Shown here one piece after another: positions 41,425 to 50,748 of a stretch of DNA of 64,000 nt. Source of the DNA: Solibacillus sp. FSL R5-0449 (lineage in GTDB: Bacteria; Bacillota; Bacilli; Bacillales_A; Planococcaceae); NCBI RefSeq assembly GCF_037975215.1, contig NZ_CP150239.1:1030001-1094000 (forward strand), read 5' to 3'. Every line of letters begins with the position of its first letter. Within the stretch, counting starts at the first letter, position 1. The translations under genes and the position numbers were made by a program. The notes beneath the pieces are model-generated. The model saw nothing but the letters and a program-made list of their open reading frames with translations. It did no database searches and was not told the origin of the DNA.

Positions 41425-42149
41425 AGAAGTTTGCATTAGTTTGCGGTGCTTCCGGTGCGATTGGGCAAGCAATTTCCCAGCAATTAGCACAGGATGGCTG
41501 GTCACTCTATCTGCATTATCACTCTGGGCATACTGTCATTGACAGTATGCTTCAGGCGTTTACCGAGAATTTTCCGGAACAGGAGTTTATCCCGGTAAAA
41601 GCGGATTTTAGCAGTGACACAGGGGCAGATCAGATTGCCGCTCAAATTTATTCATTGCAGGCGATCGTTTTTGCGAACGGCCATGCATTCTATGATTTAC
41701 TTGAAAATACACCTGCAGAGGAAATGACCAAGCTTTGGCATGTCCATGTACAAAATCCGATGCGGACGACAGCACTGCTCGCAGGCAAATTGCGAGCGAA
41801 CAAAGTCAGCTATGTGCTTGTCATCGGTTCGATCTGGGGTGAAGTCGGTGCAGCGGGCGAAGTAGCCTACTCAGCTGTAAAAGGCGCCCAGCACAGTTTT
41901 GTGAAAGCATACTCTCAGGAAGCGGCATTTAGCGGCATTCGCGTTAATGCGATAGCACCCGGAATCATTAATACGAAGATGAATGCAAAATTTGATGCCG
42001 AGGAACGCGAAATGATCGAAAGCCAAATTCCATTGCAATCATTCGGGGAAGCGCTCGATATTGCGAATATGGCGGCTTTTTATTTGAGCGGACGCGCTGA
42101 TTATGTAACAGGACAAATAATTCGAGTTAATGGCGGCTGGTACATATAA
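41421..42149 (+). CDS. ymfI: EF-P 5-aminopentanone reductase YmfI (SDR family)
   Basis: A 242-aa short-chain dehydrogenase. The N-terminal cofactor motif is GASGAIGQA, the catalytic serine is in VIGSIWGEVG and the YxxxK motif is YSAVK. In B. subtilis YmfI reduces 5-aminopentanone to 5-aminopentanol on EF-P lysine 32, which affects swarming. ATGA overlap with ymfH supports coupled translation. Other SDR substrates cannot be excluded by sequence, but the ymfF-ymfH context makes this assignment strong. Confidence 0.9.
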   Translation: MKKFALVCGASGAIGQAISQQLAQDGWSLYLHYHSGHTVIDSMLQAFTENFPEQEFIPVKADFSSDTGADQIAAQIYSLQAIVFANGHAFYDLLENTPAEEMTKLWHVHVQNPMRTTALLAGKLRANKVSYVLVIGSIWGEVGAAGEVAYSAVKGAQHSFVKAYSQEAAFSGIRVNAIAPGIINTKMNAKFDAEEREMIESQIPLQSFGEALDIANMAAFYLSGRADYVTGQIIRVNGGWYI

Positions 42150-42196
42150 TTTCCCGATAACCGCACATACTATTTGTGCGAGAGGAGGGAAAGCAC

Positions 42197-42454
42197 ATGG
42201 GAATTTTACAAAACTGGGAACAGTGGACAAGCTTCTTAGGTAAACAAGTATCTGATGCAAAAGAAAACGGCATGCCTAACAAAATTATTGAGAAGGCGGC
42301 AGTTCAGATCGGCGAGTATCTTGCGAAAAACGTTGACCCACAAAATGAGCAAGAGCGCGTACTATCAGACTTGTGGTCCGTTGCAGAAAAGGACGAGAAG
42401 CAAGCGATTGCAAGCTGTATTATGAAGCTCGTTCAAAATAAAGCAACAAACTAA
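42197..42454 (+). CDS. ymfJ: DUF3243 protein YmfJ
   Basis: An 85-aa protein of the DUF3243 family, small and helical (ILQNWEQWTSFLGKQVSDAKENGM; EYLAKNVDPQNEQERVL). Function unknown. The ATG at 42197 follows AGAGGAGGGAAAGCAC, so the upstream in-frame ATG at 42176 is unlikely. Comes 47 bp after ymfI and ends at a clear terminator. The location between ymfI and ymfK is conserved in Bacillus. Confidence 0.88.
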   Translation: MGILQNWEQWTSFLGKQVSDAKENGMPNKIIEKAAVQIGEYLAKNVDPQNEQERVLSDLWSVAEKDEKQAIASCIMKLVQNKATN

Positions 42455-42467
42455 TTCGTTCTACGGG

Positions 42468-42505
42468 AAAAATGCCACTCACTGTATGGTGAGCGGCATT
42501 TTTTC
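42468..42505 (+). terminator. Intrinsic terminator after ymfJ
   Basis: AAAAATGCCACTCAC and GTGAGCGGCATTTTTT form a stem around TGTATG. Confidence 0.9.
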
Positions 42506-42529
42506 TATGTATGCGAAAGTTCTCTGAAT

Positions 42530-42735
42530 TGACGAATAAATAGGGAATTGACGATTAACTACTCATGATTGGCGATTAACCAGTGTAAAGTGGCGAATAA
42601 TCTACTAACGTTGACGATTAAAAGGTCAAAACTGACGAATATCTCTATATAAGTGGCGAATAAATTTCCCCCATATAAAAAGTGGCGATTATTCCATACA
42701 TATTGGCGATTAACTTAATGAGAATGACTAATAAA
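42530..42735 (+). repeat. 21-bp phased word array, word TGRCGAWTAA
   Basis: Words (TGACGAATAA, TGGCGATTAA and close variants) start at 42530, 42549, 42570, 42591, 42612, 42633, 42654, 42683, 42704 and 42725. Seven of nine steps are 21 bp; one is 19 and one is 29. The remaining part of the 511-bp gap to ymfK (42736-42965) is AT-rich and shows nothing else certain. The same word occurs at 59.1 kb and inverted at 55.8 kb. Confidence 0.85.
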
Positions 42736-42965
42736 TCCCCCTTCTTATAAACAAAATCTCCTTGCATGATTTTCTATTAGTACCAATCTCCAACTGTAAA
42801 TGCACGATTGTCCAACATTGATACTTCTAGAACGCGTTTTTTCAAAAATTATTTCAAGAAAACTAACAAAAACGTGGCTTTCTAACTTTTCAATAGGTAG
42901 AAAATCCGCTATGATGGAACTTGTAAGAAATAAATACGTTTCTATTATGAGGGGACAGATACGAA

Positions 42966-43754
42966 ATGGGCGAATGGTATTTTGAATATGAAATTCAAGT
43001 GAATCGACCAGGTTTATTAGGAGATATTGCATCGTTGTTAGGTATGCTTCGCGTTAATATTGTCTCGATTAACGGTGTGGATGAGGAGCATCGAGGAATG
43101 TTGTTATCTACAGAGAATGAAGAATCTATCCAGCGTTTTATTTCAATCGTCTCAACAATGGAAAATATTAATGTAACAAGATTTCGTGAGCCAAAACTGC
43201 GTGACCGATTGGCAGTTCGGCATGGGCATTATATTCCGAAAGATGCGGATGAAAAAAATACATTCCGGTTCGTACGTGACGAATTAGGAATTTTAGTTGA
43301 TTTTATGGCCGAATTATTTAAAAAGGAAGGGCATAAGTTAATTGGAATCCGCGGAATGCCTCGTGTCGGAAAAACAGAATCAATCGTTGCCGCAAGTGTG
43401 TGCGCGAATAAAAAATGGATTTTCATCTCTTCTACTATGATTAAACAAACCGTCCGGAGTACCTTAATGGGCGATGAGTTTAATGGAAATAATATTTTTA
43501 TATTGGATGGTGCCGTGACACGCCGCTCGACGGATGAACGCCACCAGCAGTTAGTTCGGGAAATCATGGGTATGCCGACGATTAAAGTCATTGAGCATCC
43601 AGATCTGTTCGTACAGCATTCATCATATAAAATAGAAGATTTTGACTATATTATCGAATTGCGCCATGAGCCGGATGAAGAAATAACATATGAAATTATC
43701 GAAAAGAATAATATGTTATCGAGTACAGACCATTTTGGCGGATTTGATTTTTAG
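42966..43754 (+). CDS. ymfK: DUF3388 protein YmfK
   Basis: A 262-aa protein of the DUF3388 family. The N terminus (YEIQVNRPGLLGDIASLLGMLRVNI) resembles an ACT-type ligand-binding domain, and the middle has a P-loop-like GMPRVGKTES (about residue 133) with a later NNIFILDGAV strand that could be Walker B. Function unknown. The ATG at 42966 follows GAGGGGACAGATACGAA. Precedes rodZ, as in other Bacilli. Confidence 0.85.
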   Translation: MGEWYFEYEIQVNRPGLLGDIASLLGMLRVNIVSINGVDEEHRGMLLSTENEESIQRFISIVSTMENINVTRFREPKLRDRLAVRHGHYIPKDADEKNTFRFVRDELGILVDFMAELFKKEGHKLIGIRGMPRVGKTESIVAASVCANKKWIFISSTMIKQTVRSTLMGDEFNGNNIFILDGAVTRRSTDERHQQLVREIMGMPTIKVIEHPDLFVQHSSYKIEDFDYIIELRHEPDEEITYEIIEKNNMLSSTDHFGGFDF

Positions 43755-43811
43755 TAAATAAGAGGGCCTTGTGCCAACTTAATTTGAATATATTAAAAGT
43801 AGGTGTTTTTT

Positions 43812-44705
43812 TTGACGGAACTAGGAGCTCGCTTGAAGGAAGCGAGATTAGCTAGAGGTTATAGTTTAGATGATTTGCAAAATATCACTAAAATCCAAAA
43901 ACGTTATCTAATAGGAATCGAAGAAGGCAACTATACGATTATGCCTGGTTCTTTCTATGTACGTGCCTTCATCAAGCAGTATGCCGAAGCAGTAGGATTA
44001 GATGCGGATGAAGTGTTGACAGAGTATCGCAAAGATATTCCGGAAATGCAAAAAGAAGAAGTTGCCCAATCATTCACACAAAGTCCGAGTCGCCGCAATA
44101 TGAAAGCGACATCGAGCAATAAAATGATGGAAGCGATGCCGAAATTGATCGTCGCATTGTTTGCGATTGTCATTATTATTGTTATTACAACTCTATACTT
44201 CCAAAAAACGGGCAGTACGCCGGATGGAGGAGAAGAGGAGATTGAACCGATCGAATACGAACAAAATCCGAATTCAACTCCAACAAAACCTGTTGAAGAC
44301 AACGAAGAAGACGCAGAAGAAGATGTTGAAGAAAACGTTGAGCCTGAAGAACCTGTTACAGATGAGCCTGAAGTAGCCCAAACAATTGGTGAAGGTGTTG
44401 TACAAGGCGAAAATACAACATTTGAAGTATCGGGAACAGACAGCTTAAATGTTCGTGTTGAAGTATCTGGTGAAACATGGGTAGGTATCCGAAACGAACA
44501 GCAGCAGGAACAAGTGAACGCTACGGTTTATAAAGCTGGAGATATCGTAGAAAATGATTCGACTGCTGACGGCTATGCAAGAATTCGTTTAGGGAATTCA
44601 AAAGTGGCGAAAGTATATGTAAATGATGTAGAATTGACATACGCTCAAGATCGTATGACGCAAAATATCATTTTAAAGTTAGTGAATGAAGGACAAGGAG
44701 AGTAG
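43812..44705 (+). CDS. rodZ: Cell-shape protein RodZ (YmfM)
   Basis: A 297-aa bitopic membrane protein that links MreB to the cell-wall elongation machinery. N-terminal helix-turn-helix (LGARLKEARLARGYSLDDLQ, KIQKRYLIGIEEGNY), a membrane span LIVALFAIVIIIVITTLYF (about 113-131), an acidic E/D/P/T-rich linker, then a C-terminal beta domain (DSLNVRVEVSGETWVGIRN). The TTG at 43812 sits 6 bp after AGGTG; the GTG at 43803 is inside that site. Followed closely by pgsA. Confidence 0.92.
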   Translation: MTELGARLKEARLARGYSLDDLQNITKIQKRYLIGIEEGNYTIMPGSFYVRAFIKQYAEAVGLDADEVLTEYRKDIPEMQKEEVAQSFTQSPSRRNMKATSSNKMMEAMPKLIVALFAIVIIIVITTLYFQKTGSTPDGGEEEIEPIEYEQNPNSTPTKPVEDNEEDAEEDVEENVEPEEPVTDEPEVAQTIGEGVVQGENTTFEVSGTDSLNVRVEVSGETWVGIRNEQQQEQVNATVYKAGDIVENDSTADGYARIRLGNSKVAKVYVNDVELTYAQDRMTQNIILKLVNEGQGE

Positions 44706-44751
44706 TCATCTTAAAAGATGGCTCTTTTCTTTAGACGAAAGGTGTTAACAA

Positions 44752-45330
44752 ATGAACATTCCAAATAAGATTACAGTCTCGCGTATTTTATTAATCCCAC
44801 TATTTGTGATTGTAATGATGTTTGATTTCGGTTGGGGAAATATGACGCTGTTTGGCGCGGAAATGCAAGTGAACTATTTTGTAGGGGCACTGATTTTTAT
44901 TTTCGCATCAGCAACGGACTGGGTAGATGGCTACTATGCCCGCAAATATAATTTAGTGACGAACTTAGGGAAGTTTTTGGACCCGCTTGCAGATAAGCTG
45001 CTCGTTTCTGCTGCCTTTATTTTACTGGTGGAAATCGACCTGGCACCTGCATGGATTGTCATTATCATTATTTCGCGTGAGTTCGCGGTAACGGGACTTC
45101 GATTGATTTTAGCAGGACAAGGGGAAGTCGTAGCGGCAAACCAGCTTGGTAAAATTAAAACTTGGGCCCAAATCGTGGCGATTTCTGCATTAATTTTACA
45201 CAATACGATTTTTACATTAATTGGAATACCTTTTGATATGATTATGCTTTATGTAGCATTATTCTTTACAGTATGGTCTGGATGGGATTATTTCTATTTA
45301 AACCGTCGTGCATTATTGGATTCAAAATAA
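44752..45330 (+). CDS. pgsA: CDP-diacylglycerol--glycerol-3-phosphate 3-phosphatidyltransferase
   Basis: A 192-aa integral membrane enzyme making phosphatidylglycerol phosphate. The CDP-alcohol phosphotransferase motif is complete: D56, D59, G60, A63, R64, G73, D77 and D81 (DWVDGYYAR, later GKFLDPLADK). About five or six spans. ATG follows GAAAGGTGTTAACAA, 46 bp after rodZ with a weak CATCTT/AAGATG hairpin between. Essential anionic phospholipid synthesis; location next to rodZ is conserved. Confidence 0.95.
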   Translation: MNIPNKITVSRILLIPLFVIVMMFDFGWGNMTLFGAEMQVNYFVGALIFIFASATDWVDGYYARKYNLVTNLGKFLDPLADKLLVSAAFILLVEIDLAPAWIVIIIISREFAVTGLRLILAGQGEVVAANQLGKIKTWAQIVAISALILHNTIFTLIGIPFDMIMLYVALFFTVWSGWDYFYLNRRALLDSK

Positions 45331-45442
45331 ATAAAATTTCTAAAACTAGGTTAGAATTTCTTTATGGATAGGTAAAGGTAATAAGTATCCGTAAAAGATA
45401 GAACAGGACTCGCTGATGCGAGGAATGTTTTTCTAATCTAGT

Positions 45443-45482
45443 TTTTTTTACAGCAGTTGCTAAAACAACTGCTGTAAAAAAA
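45443..45482. repeat. Perfect T/A-flanked palindrome between pgsA and cinA
   Basis: TTTTTTTACAGCAGTTG, loop CTAAAA, CAACTGCTGTAAAAAAA: 17-bp perfect arms. The T run is 5' and the A run 3', so on both strands it lacks the terminal T tract of a terminator. It lies at the left edge of the family B repeat. Confidence 0.75.
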
Positions 45483-45488
45483 GCCTCT

Positions 45489-45581
45489 GGCAGATGTCAC
45501 AGATTTTCTAAAAGTACTTTTGAGTATACGCTATAGCGTATACTCAAAAAATCTGGACTCAATTACGCCAAGGCGAAATTG
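45489..45581. repeat. Dispersed palindromic repeat, family B (copy 2)
   Basis: Borders GGCAGATGTCACAGATTT and AAATCTGGACTCAATTACGCC...GGCGAAATTG match the elements at 8.4 kb and 56.3 kb. The centre is a 32-bp perfect palindrome (45518-45549: TTTTGAGTATACGCTA and its complement). Confidence 0.65.
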
Positions 45582-45603
45582 ATATATTTAGGGGGTTTTA
45601 GGA

Positions 45604-46863
45604 ATGAATGCAGAAATAATAGCGGTAGGATCAGAATTATTATTAGGACAGATTGCCAATACGAATGCGAAGTTTATTTCGAGCCAGCTTTCGGAACTTG
45701 GCATTAATGTTTATTATCATACAGTTGTGGGGGATAACGAGGCGCGGCTTTTAGAAGCGATTAAAATTGCGGAACAGCGCGCGGATGTCATTATCTTCTC
45801 GGGTGGCTTAGGCCCGACAAAGGATGATTTAACGAAGGAAGCAATAGCGAAACATTTGAATCGCACATTAGTGTTTGATGAAACAGCACTGTTTGCAATT
45901 GAAGAATTCTTCTCGAAGCAAAGACGACCGATGACGGAAAACAATCGGAAACAGGCACTAGTACTGGATGGCTGTGATGTATTGCTGAACCAGCATGGGA
46001 TGGCACCGGGTATGTTTTTAAAGGAAAATGACCGTATTTATATTTTACTGCCAGGTCCGCCAAAAGAGTTAGAGCCGATGTTCCAGTATGAAACGAAGCC
46101 AAAACTGGCGGCACTGCTGCATGACGGCGGCGTTATTTTATCACATGTATTGCGCTTTTATGGAATCGGTGAAGCAGATCTGGAAACACGTATACAGAAC
46201 ATTTTGGAAGAACAGACAAATCCAACAGTAGCTCCGCTTGCGTCAGACGGTGAAGTAACATTGCGCATAACGGCAAAAGCGCAAAACGAACCACAGGCAT
46301 TCCGTTTGATTGAATTGAAGAAACGCGAAATTCTCGATATTGTCGGAGAATACTATTACGGTGTAAATGATGAGTCGTTAGGATTCAAGCTTGTGCAAAT
46401 GCTTCTTGAAAATGAATTGACGGTTTCCGCTGCCGAAAGTTTAACGGCCGGTCTGTTCCAGTCGGAGCTGGCAGAAGTTCCGGGTGTCGGGTCCGCATTA
46501 ATCGGCGGTATCGTAACGTATACGAAAGAAGCGAAAATCAAACATCTCGGAGTTTCGGGTGAACTGCTTGACGAATACGGGATTGTCAGCAGTGAATGTG
46601 CTGCGGCAATGGCGACACAAGTCCGTGAAAAGTTCGGTACAGATATCGGTGTCGGCCTGACAGGTGCTGCCGGACCGGGCGATCATGACGGACAGCCTGC
46701 AGGGTCGATCTGGGTTGGGATTAAGATCGGTGACACAGAGCCGTTGACGTATCGACTGCAATTATCCGGCTCAAGAAATACAAACCGTATCCGTGCAGTG
46801 AAGTTTACGTTCAGCTATTTAATGAGGGAACTGGCGAATAAAGGGTACAAAAAGCTGATTTAG
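45604..46863 (+). CDS. cinA: Competence/damage-inducible protein CinA
   Basis: A 419-aa two-domain protein. The N-terminal MoCF-like domain has EIIAVGSELLLGQIANTNAKFIS and IFSGGLGPTKDD. The C-terminal domain has AAESLTAGLFQSELAEVPGVGS and LTGAAGP, the signature of nicotinamide mononucleotide deamidase. It may thus act in pyridine nucleotide salvage. RBS GGGGGTTTTAGG precedes ATG. cinA before recA is conserved in Bacillales, though here recA has its own promoter. Confidence 0.94.
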   Translation: MNAEIIAVGSELLLGQIANTNAKFISSQLSELGINVYYHTVVGDNEARLLEAIKIAEQRADVIIFSGGLGPTKDDLTKEAIAKHLNRTLVFDETALFAIEEFFSKQRRPMTENNRKQALVLDGCDVLLNQHGMAPGMFLKENDRIYILLPGPPKELEPMFQYETKPKLAALLHDGGVILSHVLRFYGIGEADLETRIQNILEEQTNPTVAPLASDGEVTLRITAKAQNEPQAFRLIELKKREILDIVGEYYYGVNDESLGFKLVQMLLENELTVSAAESLTAGLFQSELAEVPGVGSALIGGIVTYTKEAKIKHLGVSGELLDEYGIVSSECAAAMATQVREKFGTDIGVGLTGAAGPGDHDGQPAGSIWVGIKIGDTEPLTYRLQLSGSRNTNRIRAVKFTFSYLMRELANKGYKKLI

Positions 46864-46930
46864 TTGTCGGTTTCTGTTGAAAGAGACGGTTTGGTCCTTG
46901 ATTTAATGGCATTTAGAAACATTCAAATAA

Positions 46931-46956
46931 AAAGCGAAAATATGTTCGCTTTTTTC
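46931..46956. terminator. cinA terminator overlapping the recA SOS box
   Basis: AAAGCGAA and TTCGCTTTTTT form a hairpin with a T tract suited to ending cinA transcription. The same bases contain the LexA operator. Confidence 0.65.
46935..46948. promoter_or_regulatory. LexA (DinR) SOS box of recA
   Basis: CGAAAATATGTTCG differs from the Bacillus consensus CGAACATATGTTCG at a single position and is centred about 16 bp upstream of the -35. Damage-induced control of recA is the expected role. Confidence 0.85.
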
Positions 46957-46985
46957 TTGAATGTTATCTCATTAGCAAGTATAAT
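46957..46985 (+). promoter_or_regulatory. Sigma-A promoter of recA
   Basis: TTGAAT (46957-46962) and TATAAT (46980-46985) with a 17-bp spacer, 44 bp before the recA start. Confidence 0.85.
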
Positions 46986-47029
46986 AGAGACATAAGTTAA
47001 ATAAAGCTTTTTCTTAAGGAGGAAATAGT

Positions 47030-48100
47030 TTGAGCGATCGTAAAGCAGCATTAGATATGGCGTTAAAACAAATAGAAAAACAATTCGGTAAAGGTTCTGT
47101 CATGAAGTTAGGTGAGAACTCGAATAACAAAATCGATACAACTTCATCAGGCTCTATCGCAATTGATGCAGCATTAGGTATAGGCGGATATCCGCGCGGA
47201 CGTATTGTAGAAGTTTACGGACCGGAATCATCTGGTAAAACAACGGTTACATTACATGCCATCGCAGAAGTACAAGCTAACGGCGGTACAGCAGCATTTA
47301 TCGATGCTGAGCACGCACTTGACCCAGTATATGCGCAAAAATTAGGCGTTAACATTGACGAATTATTACTATCTCAGCCGGATACAGGTGAACAAGCACT
47401 TGAAATCGCGGAAGCTTTAGTACGTTCTGGCGCGATCGATATTATTGTTATCGACTCTGTAGCAGCATTAGTACCAAAAGCAGAGATCGAAGGCGAAATG
47501 GGTGACTCGCACATGGGTCTTCAAGCGCGTTTAATGTCTCAGGCATTACGTAAATTATCAGGTGTTATCAACAAATCGAATACGCTTGCTATTTTCATCA
47601 ACCAAGTACGTGAAAAAATCGGTGTTATGTTCGGTAACCCAGAAACTACTACAGGTGGACGTGCCCTTAAATTCTACTCTTCTATCCGTTTAGAAGTACG
47701 TCGCGGTGAAGCGATTAAGCAAGGTACTGAAATTATCGGTAACAAAACGAAAATTAAAGTCGTGAAAAACAAAGTAGCACCACCATTCCGTACAGCGGAA
47801 GTGGACATTATGTACGGTGAAGGGATTTCTAAAGAAGGCGAAATCGTCGACATCGGTGCAGAACTGGACATCATCCAAAAGAGCGGTTCTTGGTATTCTT
47901 ACAACAGCGAACGAATCGGCCAAGGTCGTGAAAATGTAAAACAATTCTTCAAAGAAAACCCAGCGATCAAAGAAGAAGTAACAGAAAAAATCCGTCAACA
48001 CTTCGGTATCGGTGAACTAGGCTACACAATCGGCGCCAATGATACAACAGACGAAGAAGAACTGGACGAACTAGAATTATTCGAAGACGAAAAAGAATAA
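47030..48100 (+). CDS. recA: Recombinase A
   Basis: A 356-aa ATP-dependent strand-exchange protein and LexA coprotease. Walker A is GPESSGKT at residues 64-71, Walker B region [13 protein letters not shown], and the DNA-binding loop [16 protein letters not shown]. The acidic tail ([18 protein letters not shown]) is typical. Starts with TTG at 47030 after TTAAGGAGGAAATAG, the only start in register. Own promoter and SOS box upstream, terminator downstream. Confidence 0.97.
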   Translation: MSDRKAALDMALKQIEKQFGKGSVMKLGENSNNKIDTTSSGSIAIDAALGIGGYPRGRIVEVYGPESSGKTTVTLHAIAEVQANGGTAAFIDAEHALDPVYAQKLGVNIDELLLSQPDTGEQALEIAEALVRSGAIDIIVIDSVAALVPKAEIEGEMGDSHMGLQARLMSQALRKLSGVINKSNTLAIFINQVREKIGVMFGNPETTTGGRALKFYSSIRLEVRRGEAIKQGTEIIGNKTKIKVVKNKVAPPFRTAEVDIMYGEGISKEGEIVDIGAELDIIQKSGSWYSYNSERIGQGRENVKQFFKENPAIKEEVTEKIRQHFGIGELGYTIGANDTTDEEELDELELFEDEKE

Positions 48101-48108
48101 TGACTGGT

Positions 48109-48146
48109 ACAGACCCAAGCGAAGAATTTTGCTTGGGTTTGTTTGT
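48109..48146 (+). terminator. Intrinsic terminator after recA
   Basis: ACAGACCCAAGC and GCTTGGGTTTGT form a 12-bp stem around GAAGAATTTT. Confidence 0.88.
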
Positions 48147-48188
48147 GTGGGTGGGGGTGTGGGCTTGCCTGGGTGGTGTGGGTGATTT

Positions 48189-48850
48189 TATTAGAAGAAA
48201 TATGGAGGTTATTAGAAGATCTCTGGGTGATATTAGAAGGTTTGAGGGTTTTATTAGAAAATTGTGCTGATGGGGCAGATTTTGATGGGGTTAGCTTGAG
48301 AATAGCGGTGGAAAAGTGGTCACGGGAACTTTTATTAGAAGAAATTCCGCTTTATTAGAAAATCTCGGTCCGATATTAGAAGAACGGGAAGGGATATTAG
48401 ACAATCGGGAGCACTTATTAGAAGAAGTGCGGGATATATTAGAAGTTCGAAAGTTTATTAGAACAAATAAAAATATATTAGAACATTTTAGGATTTATTA
48501 GAACTTTGAGGGGGCTATACTAGCCGGCAATTTTATTAGAAGAAATATGAGGGTTATTAGAAGAACTCAGGGTGATATTAGAAGGTTTGGAGCTTTTATT
48601 AGAAGATTGGACTGGATTGACCGATTTTGTTTGGAGTTAGTTTGAGAAAAGTGGTGAAAAAGTCCAGCAGGAACTTTTATTAGAAGAAATTTCGCTTTAT
48701 TAGAAAATCTCGGTCCGATATTAGAAGAACGGGAAGGGATATTAGACAATCGGGAGCACTTATTAGAAGAAGTGCGAGATATATTAGAAGTACGAAAGTT
48801 TATTAGAACAAATAAAAATATATTAGAACTTTTTAAGATTTATTAGAACT
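48189..48850 (+). repeat. 21-bp phased word array, word TATTAGAA, with 345-bp tandem duplication
   Basis: Word starts: 48189, 48210, 48231, 48252; 48333, 48353, 48374, 48395, 48416, 48437, 48456, 48476, 48496; then the same set 345 bp later, 48534 to 48841. Most steps are 21 bp, some 19-20. The right part of each copy is nearly identical; the left part has diverged. This explains most of the 1.1-kb gap between recA and rny. Short open frames across it (48143-48501) read heptad-like ILExxRE units but have no ribosome site. From 48851 to 49048 is plain AT-rich DNA. Confidence 0.9.
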
Positions 48851-49048
48851 TCCATCAGCCAGCCACCGAACCCCCACACACATGTATATAATGGAAAAAT
48901 AAGGTTACACTAAAACCACAGGGCACACGCGCTCTCTACAACAACTCCCAACCCTATTTAGAAAATTTTAGGTTATACCAAATCCTATCAACACCGCAAA
49001 ACCAACGCAACCAAAAAATATAAAAAACCCCTTAAACCATGGCTATTC

Positions 49049-49077
49049 TTGACATACCTTATTTTGAACTATACAAT
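49049..49077 (+). promoter_or_regulatory. Sigma-A promoter of rny
   Basis: TTGACA (49049-49054) and TACAAT (49072-49077) with a 17-bp spacer; leader of about 110 nt. Confidence 0.75.
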
Positions 49078-49194
49078 TAAAATGTATAATTTCTAAATTT
49101 TGAAATGAATAGGCGGTATGTTTGAATAATTCAGATATATTTAGCCGACTAAGAGAACATCAGACATATATAGGCATAGGAGGGAAACGATATT

Positions 49195-50748
49195 ATGGAA
49201 ATGATACTCCCTGCTTTGCTAGGATTCGCTGTCGGTGTCGCTGTTATCTATTTCTACATGAAAAACGTGAATGAATCAAAAGTGACTGGTGCAAAGCATG
49301 TTGCCGAGCAAATCGTGGAAGACGCGAAACGTGAAGCAGATGCACTTAAAAAGGAAGCACTGCTTGAAGCAAAGGATGAAACTCACAAATTTCGAACTGA
49401 AGCGGAAAACGACATTCGTGACCGTCGTGGAGAGCTTCAGAAACAAGAGAACCGTTTATTGCAAAGAGAAGAAAACCTTGACCGCAAAGATGAAACTCTG
49501 AACAAAAGAGAGATAAGCTTAGAGCGTAAGGAAGAAGCTCTAGCTAGCAGACAACAGCATATTGAACAGATGGAAAGCAAAGTAGAACAACTTGTTGCAA
49601 GTCAAAAAACTGAGCTTGAGCGCATTGCAGCTCTTACGCGCGAAGAAGCGAAAGAGGTTATCTTGAAGGAAGTTGAAAACGAACTTTCTACAGATATTGC
49701 TGTAATGACGAAAGAATCGGAATTGCGTGCAAAAGAAGAATCAGACAAAAAGGCTCGAGAAATTTTATCACTTGCATTACAACGCTTTGCAGCTGACCAT
49801 GTTGCAGAAACAACAGTGTCCGTTGTAAATCTGCCGAATGATGAGATGAAAGGCCGTATTATTGGTCGTGAAGGCCGTAACATCCGTACATTAGAAACAC
49901 TTACAGGTATCGATTTAATTATTGATGATACACCTGAAGCGGTTATTTTATCCGGCTTTGATCCGATCCGCCGTGAAACAGCTCGTCTTGCATTGGAAAA
50001 ACTAGTTCAAGATGGTCGTATTCACCCAGCACGTATCGAAGAAATGGTTGAAAAATCTCGCCGTGAAGTGGATGAGCAAATCCGCGAAACAGGTGAGCAA
50101 ACAACATTCGAAGTAGGTATCCATAACCTGCATCCGGATTTAATGAAAATTCTTGGTCGTATGAAATACCGTACAAGCTATGGTCAAAACGTATTGAAAC
50201 ACTCAATCGAAGTAGCCCATTTAGCAGGATTGCTTGCTGCTGAACTAGGCGAAGATGTGACATTAGCGCGTCGTGCAGGTTTACTGCATGATATCGGTAA
50301 AGCAATTGACCATGAAGTTGAAGGAAGCCACGTTGAAATCGGTGTGGAACTGGCAACGAAGTATAAAGAACACCCAGTTGTTATTAACTCAATTGCATCC
50401 CACCATGGTGACACAGAAGCAACTTCAGTTATCGCTGTACTTGTAGCAGCAGCCGATGCATTATCAGCAGCTCGTCCAGGTGCCCGCAGTGAAACATTAG
50501 AAAACTATATTCGCCGCCTTGAAAAGCTGGAAGAAATCTCTGAAAGCTATGACGGCGTTGAAAAATCATTTGCGATCCAAGCAGGTCGTGAAGTACGTAT
50601 CATTGTACAACCTGAAAAAATCGATGATCTTGCATCACATCGTTTAGCGCGAGATATCCGCAAACGTATTGAAGAAGAACTCGATTACCCGGGTCACATC
50701 AAAGTGACAGTTATTCGTGAAACACGTTCAGTGGAGTATGCGAAATAA
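49195..50748 (+). CDS. rny: Ribonuclease Y
   Basis: A 517-aa membrane-anchored endoribonuclease that starts mRNA decay. N-terminal membrane span ([18 protein letters not shown]), a long charged coiled coil (about 25-205), a KH domain ([20 protein letters not shown]), and an HD domain with [10 protein letters not shown] and SHHGD. Length 517 is near the Bacillus protein (520). ATG at 49195 follows AGGAGGGAAACGATATT. Usually followed directly by ymdB; here a glycan cassette lies between. Confidence 0.96.
   Translation: MEMILPALLGFAVGVAVIYFYMKNVNESKVTGAKHVAEQIVEDAKREADALKKEALLEAKDETHKFRTEAENDIRDRRGELQKQENRLLQREENLDRKDETLNKREISLERKEEALASRQQHIEQMESKVEQLVASQKTELERIAALTREEAKEVILKEVENELSTDIAVMTKESELRAKEESDKKAREILSLALQRFAADHVAETTVSVVNLPNDEMKGRIIGREGRNIRTLETLTGIDLIIDDTPEAVILSGFDPIRRETARLALEKLVQDGRIHPARIEEMVEKSRREVDEQIRETGEQTTFEVGIHNLHPDLMKILGRMKYRTSYGQNVLKHSIEVAHLAGLLAAELGEDVTLARRAGLLHDIGKAIDHEVEGSHVEIGVELATKYKEHPVVINSIASHHGDTEATSVIAVLVAAADALSAARPGARSETLENYIRRLEKLEEISESYDGVEKSFAIQAGREVRIIVQPEKIDDLASHRLARDIRKRIEEELDYPGHIKVTVIRETRSVEYAK

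Noticed and set aside
45443-45482. Terminator of pgsA
   Set aside because: The palindrome has T before and A after the stem on both strands, so no U tract would follow the hairpin. A weaker CTCGC/GCGAG hairpin at about 45403-45433 is a better, but still uncertain, candidate.
48143-48501. Short open frames across the 48-kb array as genes
   Set aside because: No ribosome site, frames follow from the 21-bp repeat, and the second copy of the duplication does not keep them open.
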